A stretch of 64,000 nt of DNA from Hemileia vastatrix (lineage: Eukaryota > Basidiomycota > Pucciniomycetes > Pucciniales > Zaghouaniaceae), in NCBI GenBank assembly GCA_030280995.1, contig JASXTE010000017.1, positions 21,257,998-21,321,997 of the forward strand, written 5' to 3'. Within the stretch, counting starts at the first letter, position 1. The number at the start of each line of letters is the position of its first letter. Below, piece by piece: positions 56,125 through 64,000 of the stretch. Position numbers and translations under genes: made by a program. The notes under the pieces were generated by a model. It saw nothing but the letters and a program-made list of their open reading frames with translations, was not told the DNA's origin and did not search any database.

Positions 56125-57242
56125 TATGGTAAGTTAAACTCTTACACTCGCCTTGCTGTAAGCAGAATCCGGAGGAGATATGTGGATTTAGCTGAAAACC
56201 CCGTCCTTCCAATAAAAATAACAAAATGGGAATTCTAAATCACTAAGCTAACCAGTCTACTTGGATCTGATTGTTAAAAATAATGAAACTCTAATATGTT
56301 TAACGCTTATTGAGATTTAAATAAAAGTGGCTTTTGATAAATAAATACTGATTACAACAATTAAGGTGTACCAGTGAAAGATCTGAAAAGATTGACTTTT
56401 ATGTTTTTATAATAATTTGAATTTTTATGAGACAGCAATAATCAAGTCCCATTGATGAAGACCTTTCTAAAGATACCCTGTATGAAGTGTGATTTAAATT
56501 GTTCAGTAGTATTTCTAAAATGTTATATATAAAATTAAAGTTATAAGGGTATTACAAATTTATTTAATTTGTTGAGTAATAAAAATAAGATTGTGGTGGT
56601 TAATGATTAAGCTGTATGATGTATCCCCCCCCCTCAATTTCGAGTTTGAGAGGCGCTTAAGTATTCCTAGTCACGTGCTTAAGTTTTCCCCTCTAGAGCT
56701 CACCCAGAGTCAATCCGGAGCCCGTACGGAGTCGAAGCGGAGTCTGTACAGAGTACAAACGGAGTCTGTCCGGACTTCCGGACTCAATTAGAACCTTTAA
56801 AACTATAATAAAAAATCTAGAAAAATTACACATGATAGAGCCACTTCCCTTTACATTCCAAACTAATTTTCGTAGTCTGCGCAGCTCTAATTACCCCGTG
56901 AAAATTCATCAAAGTTAAGTAATTTCTGAAAACGTAAATATTTCTGTAAATCTTTAAAATCCATTTAAAAATATATAAAAAAAAGTAAAAATTCTGGAAA
57001 AATTTCCCAAGAATCTTGAGTGACTCGACTTGATACTTATAATTTTTTCAGACCGTAAAAATAAGTTTTCTCCGTAAAATAAATTGAATTCATGTAGGCA
57101 TTTGCTTTTAACCAAATTTCTTTATATTTATGACTCAAATAAATTTAATAAAACCCTTTTATAAAATAATAACACCAATCTTGCACGCCGTAATAACTTC
57201 ATTTACGTATTTAGGTGCCATACTAAACTTTAGGCTACCACA
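56125..57242 (-). repeat. Solo LTR of the Gypsy-1 family
   Basis: 1118 bases, reverse-oriented copy of the Gypsy-1 LTR, starting TGTGGTAGCC at 57242 and ending CTTACCATA at 56125 on the minus strand. Target duplication ACGG (56121-56124, 57243-57246), which is CCGT in element orientation, the same four bases as the full-length copy. More diverged than the two full-element LTRs. It lies within the transposase pseudogene. Confidence 0.93.
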
Positions 57243-57798
57243 ACGGCAGTTGTCATTATCAGAGATCAATTTTGAAAGAGTGGTGCAAGTACTCAGAAGC
57301 TTTGTGTTAAAAGGAAAACGATTTATGACAAAATCTAAGCAAGAAGGTAGCTCAAAAATTGAATTCAAATATTGTGATGATTAAAGTTTTGGTCATATTG
57401 ATATGTTATTCGCATCAAAAGAGGACAAGGGAGAGGTTTGGGCGATTGTTAGTCCTTTCAAAGAAATCCTGCCTAGCAAAACACACAAGGATCCTTATGA
57501 GAGTCATACTCTTCTAAATAGCAGAGTACTCAGGGATTTTAAGGCCGCTTCTATTTTTGTATTTGAAAAGTCAATAATAGGACATGCAGCTATCCTGAAA
57601 CATAAGCAAGGAACTTTTGGTATGAAAGAAAAGATTATAATGGCTGTTGGGTTGAGGTCCATTGTAAGTTTAAACTAATTATTCTGAATAGGAGCAGTTT
57701 GAGTTAATTTTGATCCTTTGGCATTTGATAGGAGTGGTAATGCGAGAAAAGTGATAAATGGCACAATTTTACACTACAATAAATGTTTGTTTTGTCTT

Positions 57799-57938
57799 GG
57801 GGCTCAACAATGGCGCAAAAATTATCCAAAAGTTATGAAACAATTATTTTTGGCACTTAAAGGTCTTAGGTGGGTTTTGAGAGCAAAAAACAATTGTTTC
57901 GTAACTATTGCACAACTGCTGCATAATTGTTGCGCCCC
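57799..57938. mobile_element. Possible small inverted-repeat element
   Basis: The ends GGGGCTCAACAAT and, inverted, GGGGCGCAACAAT, plus further matches inward (AGTTAYGAAACAATT), form imperfect terminal inverted repeats of ~50 bases around a ~40-base centre. Target duplication is unclear. An ORF across it (57718-57942) is probably incidental. Confidence 0.4.
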
Positions 57939-58347
57939 ATAGCGAAACAAACATGTGCTGTATTGTTAGGTGGACAATAGGAGAATAAAGATTTTTTTGA
58001 TTGAGCAATGCCTTAACAAGGTGATATAAAAAAATAGTTGAATAATTCCAAAGATCACTCAGGATTATGAGATATCAAACATAAATTTGGTAGGAATTCT
58101 ACAGAGATAAAAAAATTTAGAAAAAGTAATAAGTAAGGTGGGAAGTAAAAATAATACTCATTTCAGTTTAGGAAGGCAATTTTCAAGCCCAATTCCAAAA
58201 CACTTTATAAAATTTTCTCTGATTAATTAACAACACTTTTAAACAAATTATTGTAAATGATTAAAATATGGACAAAGATTTTTATATGAGTAAGACATTT
58301 TTATCTACTAAATCATTCTTCCAAGTTAATAATTTGATATTTCTAAT

Positions 58348-59060
58348 TTGACTTCAATTTCAAAAAAAATAGGTCAATTGTTAAATTCTATTATTGATAA
58401 TGGAGCTATGGATATGGATGTGGAATATGAGACTCCAATTCCAGAAGAACATGATGGTAACAGTAACCCCCATGCTGGTCCTTCTACATCTACATCTAAC
58501 AACCAAAGGCAGAAAAATACTCTGCATCAAAATCGAGAGGAACAGACGAATAAAAATGGGGCTGCTAAGAATTCTGAATTTATTACCGGGTTACTGAATG
58601 ATTTCCTGCCCAAGAATACTGAAAAAAATCCAGATCAGCCTGAATTTTCAAGTTGAGTACTTAAAATTATTTTGATAAATGCAAATGTACTTTTAATGAC
58701 CTATTTAACTTTTTTCCCTGTTTTGTAGGCACTTTTGATCCAAGGCTACTAAATAATATTAAGAATTTTTTTCAATTGTCATTGAAAAGTAGGTTTTAAA
58801 TAAAGGTAAAGAGTTGAGGAAGTATAAAGGAAGAAAAGATATTTCTCTTGCAGATATCAAGAAGATAAACCATTCCAAGGCACAAGTGCAAAGACGCAAA
58901 AAAAGTGAGAATTTCCCCTAACCTTTCAAAATAAAAGCCACTTAAAGGATATGATTTTATTTAACATTTTAGATAGCTGAAACACGTTGGACTATATTGG
59001 GTAAAACTGTCATTGAAATGAATATTTCATTGCCCTCTTTTTGACAACTGAATGCACATC
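58348..59060 (+). pseudogene. Hypothetical multi-exon gene
   Basis: First exon 58348-58653, acidic and Asn/Ser-rich (AMDMDVEYETPIPEEHDGN, STSTSNNQRQ), ending FITGLLNDFLPKN ... near a weak donor GTTGAG at 58654. An acceptor TTTTGTAG at about 58728 opens TFDPRLLNNIKNFF; further open stretches at 58800-58905 (ELRKYKGRKDISLADIKKIN) and after TTTTAG at 58972 (AETRWTILGKTVIEMN) look coding. I cannot join them with confidence. The basic C-terminal part recalls DNA-binding or transposon-associated proteins, but no family is recognised. Confidence 0.4.
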
Positions 59061-59095
59061 AGATATCGAGTAAGAAAAAGAGTCTACAAAGCCGT

Positions 59096-59843
59096 TGTAG
59101 ACTGTTCTAAAGTACTAAGCAGTAGACACAATGTGAGATGGGTTGGTTCTCATCTTCAATTTCTTAAAAGAAGCGCCTGCCACTCTTATTTTAAAGACAG
59201 CGCAATAATGTGTAACACTAATATTTGATTAGAAAGTTTATAAGATGAGAGATGAGTTTTAGAGATCAGGAAAGCAAGTATTACTATCTGGATATTTCTA
59301 TTCTTAATAAGCGCTAATATCCACAGCTACTCCCTCTTGAAGCGCTCTCTTGAATATGCCTTATTATAGCAATAAAATAACTCTAATTATAGTCACTCCT
59401 ACTAAATCTATATATTCTCTCTATGTTGCGCTCTTTCACTTATACTATATGAAATACACACACAGACGCTGTAGACTGTTCTAAAGTACTAAGCAGTAGA
59501 CACAAGGCGAGATGGGTTGGATCTTCTCTTTAATTTCTAAAAGAAGCGCCTGCCACTCTTATTTTAAAGACAGTGTAATAATGTGCAATGCTAATAATTG
59601 ACTAGAAAGTTTATAAGTTGAGAGGAGTAAAAGATAAGGAAAAAAAACAAGTATTACTATCTGGATATTTCTATTCTTAATAAGCGCTATTATCCACAGC
59701 TACTCCCTCTTGAAGCGCTCTCTTTGAATATGCCTTATTATAGTAATAAAATATCTCTAATAATAGTTAATCCCACTGAATCTATATATTCTCTCTATGT
59801 TGTGCTTTTTCACTATACTATATGAAATACACACACAGACGCA
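59096..59843 (+). repeat. Two tandem 374-base units
   Basis: 59096-59469 and 59470-59843 are near-identical, each starting TGTAGACTGTTCTAAAG and ending ACACACAGACGC. Just before the first unit AGTCTACAA, five bases, TTGTAGACT form a perfect 9-base inverted repeat. The units contain several AGCGC motifs, which recur through 60500. They may belong to the LTR of the right-edge element. Confidence 0.8.
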
Positions 59844-60791
59844 CGAACTCTAAAAGACTCAGAAATAACTTTTACTTTTCTCTCAAACAATTAATCACAA
59901 AAAGATCTAATATCTTATACTGGGCACTATCACTATAGCTACTCGTATATCTCTATATTGGTTTTTCTATGATCTGCTTTTTAAAGCAACAACTAATACG
60001 ATTTTTCTTATTTTTATTATTTTACCTCTCTCTTTAGATAGATTGACCAGTTCTCCTTTTATATTTTTCCAGCACTTAAGACACAGTTCCCTAATGGATC
60101 TCCAGCGCTTACTCTAACGCCACATTAGTAAAACAACAACTAATCTATTAGTAAACTACGTACACCGCTTGTAGAAACTACAGCGCCTAAATCATACCCT
60201 ATAATTACTAACACTAGTATTAACTTGTTTCACTGATGCTCCACATATGCGCTTTTAACTATACCTTGTTTTGTTTCAGCGCTAGTTCCAGGTTTGACTT
60301 ATCCTAATGCTGTGTCTAGTTGCCTTAACTATTTGGTAGCTTTACAATTGAGTCCCCACTCTCTTTGCTTTTAATACTAAGTTCATAGTTCCGACAGCTC
60401 GCTTAACTAGTTAGCCTTCTTCATTACTTGTCTCAGTAAGTTATAGCACTTGCTGCAGTACAGTATACTATGCACTTGAGTCGTCCTTAAGCCATAACTC
60501 CTTCTTTAATGTGTAACACACAATTATTGGAAAATCCAAATCCGTATTGTTTAGTGCTTGCGATCGTAAATCAATAACACACAATTCCCCTATTGTGCGG
60601 CACATCTTGCTGCGAAATCCGAGCGCACAGACCCTTAATCCTTTTCCGCCCTTATATTTCCTTTTTTCCTTGAAACACACAAATACATATTATATTTTTA
60701 TACTTCCTGCTGCGCTAACTCCCCTTTATTCTTCCTGGACTACGCACGCTGATTGGTCTAAATTCATGCTTCCTGCTAGGCACGTACCATA
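59844..60791 (-). repeat. 3' LTR (terminal part) of the right-edge Gypsy element
   Basis: Read on the minus strand the LTR starts TATGGTACGTGCC at 60791, directly after a polypurine tract, and resembles the T[AG]TGGTA start of Gypsy-1. Its first ~265 bases match the fragment at 841-1114. The other end of the LTR is not identified; it may extend across the 374-base units. Confidence 0.55.
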
Positions 60792-60801
60792 TCCTCCCTC
60801 T
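60792..60801 (-). other. Polypurine tract of the right-edge element
   Basis: AGAGGGAGGA on the minus strand, against GGAGGGAGGA in Gypsy-1, immediately upstream of the LTR start. Confidence 0.7.
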
Positions 60802-60825
60802 ACTTGCGACTGTCCCCGGGATCCC

Positions 60826-60832
60826 ATAAATA
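60826..60832 (+). promoter_or_regulatory. TATA box of antisense gene A
   Basis: CCCATAAATACCC, about 35 bases inside the LTR border, followed by a ~110-base CT-rich leader and the ATG at 60945. Confidence 0.6.
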
Positions 60833-60944
60833 CCCTGCGTCTCGCAGCGTTTTCTTCCTCCATCTTTTATCTTTTTCTCTCTTATTCACTAAAAATCTTC
60901 TTCTTCTTTTCTTTCTTTTCTTATTCTTATATTTATCTTTCTCA

Positions 60945-61974
60945 ATGAATACTAGAAAAACCCCTCCTAACGATGAAAATACCACCAACGTCGTATATGC
61001 TATTTGACAGTTCGTGCGCACTCAGCCCCCTGCTGCTCCTCCAACAACGCCCATAACCACACTGATGGGTAGGACAAGATGCACCTGTTGCATCGAAAAT
61101 GGAATCACTCCTTGTCATTTTTCAAAAGCCCTCTGTGGCAATAATTTTTTTACTGTAAGTTTTCTTCATTTTTTTCTTCCCATTTGTTACTAATCTTTCA
61201 TTTTTCCTTTATTCCAGTCATGCAATTACTGCAAGCAACGCAAGAAGAAATGTAGTTACAATGGGCCGCCCACTGTTGCGCACCTGGACCCCAACGCTTC
61301 TACCACCAACATGATGAGTCAAATGACCATCAAGCCCCCGGCACCTGCTCCTGTTACCCCTCATGGCAACAAACAAGCCAAGGTTGGTTACCGCAAACCT
61401 ACTCCTAGTAGCTCGCCTCAATCCCTAATTCTCTTTTCTTGGAGGAAAGTTCAGTAAGTCCCTTTTTCTTACTTCTTCTTCTTCTTTTTTTTTAAAAAAA
61501 AATATTATGTAGAATGCTCCAGGCACTCCTTACGCTGAAACGCCTCTGCCTCCTATTGCTCTTTTATTCCTTCCTGCCTTGGAAGAAGATCCCGTCTGGG
61601 ATACCAAACATACACCTGAACCCACTCCTTGTTCACCAACTCCTGACTGGACTGATATGCAGCCGGTCTTCAATACCATCACTCTGGTCGAATGGCCAAC
61701 CAAAAACTTTCCGGTCATTGATGATGAAGAGCCCACCATAGCTCAAAACTGGGAATTCGCAGAACAAATTGCCTGCACTCCTTACAATGCGACCATGCGT
61801 CGTATGAATAACATGATAAACGCCGTTGAAGAATTCCTCAAGGAGGTACCGGTTTATACTCTTGCTGAGTATGATAAGCGAAAACAACTGATAACTTCCT
61901 TGCAACAAAACATGCAAGAGGCTGTTAACGATTGGGCTTTCTGCGTCCCAATCTTTGATGAAGCAGAATACTAA
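60945..61974 (+). pseudogene. Antisense gene A: spliced Zn2Cys6-like protein
   Basis: ATG 60945, stop TAA 61972-61974. A TGA interrupts the frame at about 61006, so this copy is probably broken near its N-terminus. First cysteine half CTCCIENGITPC, a 14-residue linker, then after an intron (61155-61217, GTAAGT ... CAG, branch CTAAT) the second half CNYCKQRKKKC. This is close to the fungal Zn2Cys6 pattern C-x2-C-x6-C-x5-12-C-x2-C-x6-8-C, with a longer linker. A second intron (donor unclear, acceptor ATGTAG at 61513) leads into an acidic, Trp-containing C-terminal domain (61579-61974, with FAEQIACTPYNATMRRMNNM and NDWAFCVPIFDEAEY). Likely nuclear or nucleic-acid binding. It lies antisense between an LTR and the Pol C-terminus. 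Confidence 0.65.
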
Positions 61975-62414
61975 AAATCTTCTTTTGTATTTATTCCTTG
62001 TAATGTGTATATAGCCTTGTAAAAATGTAATATATTTATTTATTTATTTTAAAATATTTTCCTGTGAGAACTCTACAACTGCGAGATGAGTTGCCCCCAA
62101 AATATCATCCTTTTTCTAAGCAGCGCACCCTTCTACTAAGTGCCTATGAAAGATTAAACAACGAATAAAAAATAACAACTTGAGATTGTTGCTACATTCT
62201 ATAGCAGCAATTACTTCCCCTGCATTATTTATGTATGTTCTCTCTTTAATAACTTGAATCTTGGCAATACATGTCTTTCCCTTGATTGTAACAATTCATC
62301 TTTCCTTGGGTTCTTCATTAAAACAAACGCTTCTCACTAGATTCTTAGAAACCATCCAGCGCTCAAGTCTGACGTGGCGCAACTGATGACTTCTTTATAA
62401 TGCTATTTTTAACC
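61975..62414. other. Intergenic region between antisense genes
   Basis: 3' flank of gene A with AATATATTTATTTATTTATT and the upstream region of gene B. Nothing else recognised. Confidence 0.5.
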
Positions 62415-62422
62415 TATAAATA
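62415..62422 (+). promoter_or_regulatory. TATA box of antisense gene B
   Basis: CCTATAAATAGCCC, about 40 bases upstream of ATG 62461, with a pyrimidine-rich stretch between them. Confidence 0.7.
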
Positions 62423-62460
62423 GCCCTTCTAATAACCTGAATTTCCTTTATCCTAACATC

Positions 62461-63260
62461 ATGACTCAATATCGCACAGTTCCCAGAGATCAAGCTTGCT
62501 CATTTTGCAAACGCCGTAACTTTCATTGTACATTTTCTAGACCTTGGGGGTATGCTTCTTTTATACCTGCCTGTGACAATTGCTTTAGATACCACAAAAC
62601 TTGCGATACCTCTCTTAACCAGAATACTTCTCAGCCTACTGGTTATATTCACTTTCCACCTAGCTCTACCAGTAGCACTCCCATAATTACTACCACTAGT
62701 CCCACTATTTCCACTAATAATAATAATGTTCTTTATGAGTGGCCATCACTTCCTAGTCTTACCAGGCGCGAAATATCCATACAGCCTAGCGCTACACTTT
62801 ATTCCCCTCCGAGTTCCAGTGCTTCCATGCGCTCAGGCTCCCCTACAGCTGCTCCTGATGCGGTTACTGTTACTTCACCGTCAGCGCGCCCAAAAGACTT
62901 ATTTGCAAGTAAGTATCCTTTACTATACTTATGCTCTTCTTGCTTACTAACTTCCTGTCAGGCTTCAATGAATCCATCTCCTTGGGATGGGTTCCCATTC
63001 TTTTACCCTTTGTCCATTCCATGCGAATGTTTTCCAGACTTTGTCTTATATATGACGCTATGTCCCTATCCTACAATAACGCACCAGATTTTTCTGACGC
63101 TGAACTTGAAGCTTGCTATACTCATATAGAAATGATAGGTCAACTAATGACTGAAATCAGCTCAACGACTATTCTTGGATTCCCCGCCAATCCCCATCAC
63201 TTCATCATGCCTGAAGACTGGAAAGGATATCCTATTAGCTTTCACACTTATACTGAATAG
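62461..63260 (+). CDS. Antisense gene B: intact Zn2Cys6-like protein, 248 aa
   Basis: Two exons, 62461-62908 and 62962-63260, joined by a 53-base intron (GTAAGT ... GTCAG, branch CTAAC); the spliced frame is open to TAG, 248 residues. Residues ~13-50 hold two cysteine halves, CSFCKRRNFHC and CDNCFRYHKTC, separated by 14 residues, the same linker as gene A and close to the fungal Zn2Cys6 binuclear cluster. A Ser/Thr/Pro-rich low-complexity linker follows, then a helical C-terminal domain (exon 2) with LPFVHSMRMFSRLC and FSDAELEACYTHIEMIGQLM. No signal peptide or membrane segment. Its own TATA box and an intact spliced frame in decayed surroundings suggest recent selection. It may be an element-encoded regulator, or a host gene captured by the element. 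Confidence 0.75.
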
Positions 63261-63850
63261 ACCACTAGTGCTTTTCCTTATGAGTCTCCTCTGTCCATTC
63301 TCCCTGTACATAGTCTTCATATATTTTTCATGCTATGCCTTCAAATAATCTTTTTAGACATGGCGCTATTTTGTTACACCTGTCTTCCATACTTTTAGAG
63401 CGCCTAACTTTTCTCCCTCTACTTTCTTTAAAAAACTATTAACCCCTAAGAAAAAAAAATCCCAAATAAACTTTATATCATAAAACTTTACCGCCTTCAC
63501 TGCCATACAGCAATATACCATGTAGAATAAGAATTGAACTATAGAGAGCCCCATCTATAAATCGCCATTCCACTCCTGGTTAGTTAACCCATTAGTTGAA
63601 TTCCCAGCATATTTTGTGTTTACATGGTACACATCTCCTTCAATCCAATTACCTATTTTGTCATGTCCCCTTGAACAATGAAAATATAAGATTTCATTTT
63701 CCTCTATTCCCTCATCTAAGCGCTTATGCCAATTGCCTGTTCAGCCATAGTCTGCCTAACTTCCGGTTAGCGCCCTCTATCCGTCACAACTGTGTCAAAG
63801 CCTCCTTTGAGTCCTTTTTTTAAAAAAATAAAATTTAACATAACTTGTTA
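63261..63850. other. 3' flank of gene B and element untranslated region
   Basis: No gene. AGCGC motifs recur (63363, 63719, 63770). Confidence 0.45.
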
Positions 63851-63910
63851 GTTTAACCTCTTCCCGGAGGTATTATTCTGGTAGTTTTTCCTCATTCTGG
63901 AGGTTATCTT
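63851..63910 (-). repeat. Hairpin motifs downstream of right-edge pol
   Basis: On the minus strand CCTCCGGGAAGAGGTTAAAC (63851-63870) and CCTCCAGAATGAGG (about 63891-63905): the same stem-loop plus TTAAACT motif as Gypsy-1, at the equivalent position, just at and after the pol stop. Confidence 0.75.
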
Positions 63911-64000
63911 GTATCACTGGAACACCCCTTGGGTAGAATCTTTTGATCTGATCTGCGGCCACATGCCCCTTCCACTTAGTACCATCCAATTCCTCCAGTA
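63873..64000 (-). CDS. pol: Pol C-terminus of a Gypsy element, cut by the window edge
   Basis: 42 codons on the minus strand ending TAA at 63873-63875. LEELDGTKWKGHVAADQIKR and then FYPRG match the end of Gypsy-1 Pol (VLEELDG ... AANQVKRFYPRG), the end of the integrase GPY/F module. The last residues (NLQNEEKLPE) overlap the hairpin motif. The element continues beyond the window; its 3' LTR lies about 3.1 kb to the left, with antisense genes between. Confidence 0.85.
   Translation of the reverse strand, partial: LEELDGTKWKGHVAADQIKRFYPRGVPVIQDNLQNEEKLPE

Larger units (their letters stand above)
53318..57678 (+). pseudogene. Plavaka-type transposase, interrupted
   Basis: A long transposase of the Plavaka group (CACTA-related, DDE). 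Blocks in order: N-terminal domain 53318-53641; KEYVEQLPEKEK; RRSDFNVMDDIWKGEIWKNF; core FALTPGNFVFSLYVYWLQPG, SLPPSEQYFKENLFLSLIIP, GPNEPTSEQFYHLLKPLVDE, IFPLIADIPTLQKVEGFAGN; LTHEEHMKHAKEW, VRWGAL and CALDMMPFHMLGNLKAHIRM (54530-54590). After the MITE (55110-55370): SLKASEWHVLYTVYYPLALI and MIKPNLHLTQNF. After the solo LTR: the C-terminal segment with THKDPYE. At least seven stops. The family usually has Asp where VYW occurs. Frame is kept across the 264-base MITE insertion. Confidence 0.82.

Noticed and set aside
56125..57242. This LTR as the 3' LTR of the minus-strand element at the right edge
   Set aside because: It is flanked by its own ACGG duplication, no polypurine tract precedes it, and a better LTR border with such a tract is at 60791.
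1..64000. tRNA, rRNA and other structured RNA genes
   Set aside because: I looked for tRNA-like T-arm and D-arm signatures and found none beyond the primer site of Gypsy-1; a tRNAscan-type search was not possible here.

Overview
The window is a transposon graveyard from a fungal nuclear genome. It is very AT-rich and contains no gene I can confidently call an ordinary host gene. A fungus is indicated by short introns (53 and 63 bases) with GTAAGT donors and CTAAC/CTAAT branch sites, a Plavaka-type transposase (a CACTA-related family best known from basidiomycetes), Ty3/Gypsy elements with chromodomains, and Zn2Cys6-like cysteine clusters. A large-genome basidiomycete, for example a rust, is my best guess; this is inference.

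Layout. 1-4565: fragments of dispersed repeats, an LTR fragment, two MITE-sized elements and a weak 111-codon ORF. 4566-18422: a 13.9-kb structure made of two oppositely oriented arrays of a ~600-base repeat, each unit carrying a 42-46-base palindrome, bounded by CACTA-like inverted termini; a chromovirus 3' end sits where the arrays meet. 18423-22026: satellite fragment, ATGCAT-rich tract, a lone CACTA-like end, a partial hypothetical gene and GA/CT-rich repeats. 22027-51500: a large inverted duplication of a two-gene cassette (decayed SNF2-type helicase plus an unknown gene on the opposite strand). Its right arm is split by a minus-strand chromovirus (27995-48267, TSD CATCC), whose 3' LTR is split by a plus-strand Gypsy element (28477-40381, TSD CCGT). 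53318-57678: a decayed Plavaka-like transposase interrupted by a MITE and a solo LTR. 57679-64000: a hypothetical multi-exon gene, a 374-base tandem duplication, and the 3' part of another minus-strand Gypsy element entering from the right edge, with two spliced cysteine-cluster genes lying antisense between its pol gene and its LTR.

Order of events read from the junctions: cassette duplicated as an inverted repeat; chromovirus inserted in the helicase gene; Gypsy-1 inserted in the chromovirus LTR. CACTA-type MITEs inserted separately at four places, each with a 3-base duplication. Undisturbed paralogous empty sites inside the window support three of these insertions, and part of a fourth.

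Most interesting: (1) antisense cysteine-cluster genes with their own TATA boxes in the 3' region of two unrelated LTR elements; (2) a recurring hairpin plus TTAAACTG motif, with changing but still complementary stems, through Gypsy-1 and in the right-edge element; (3) the 600-base palindrome satellite arrays with CACTA-like ends.
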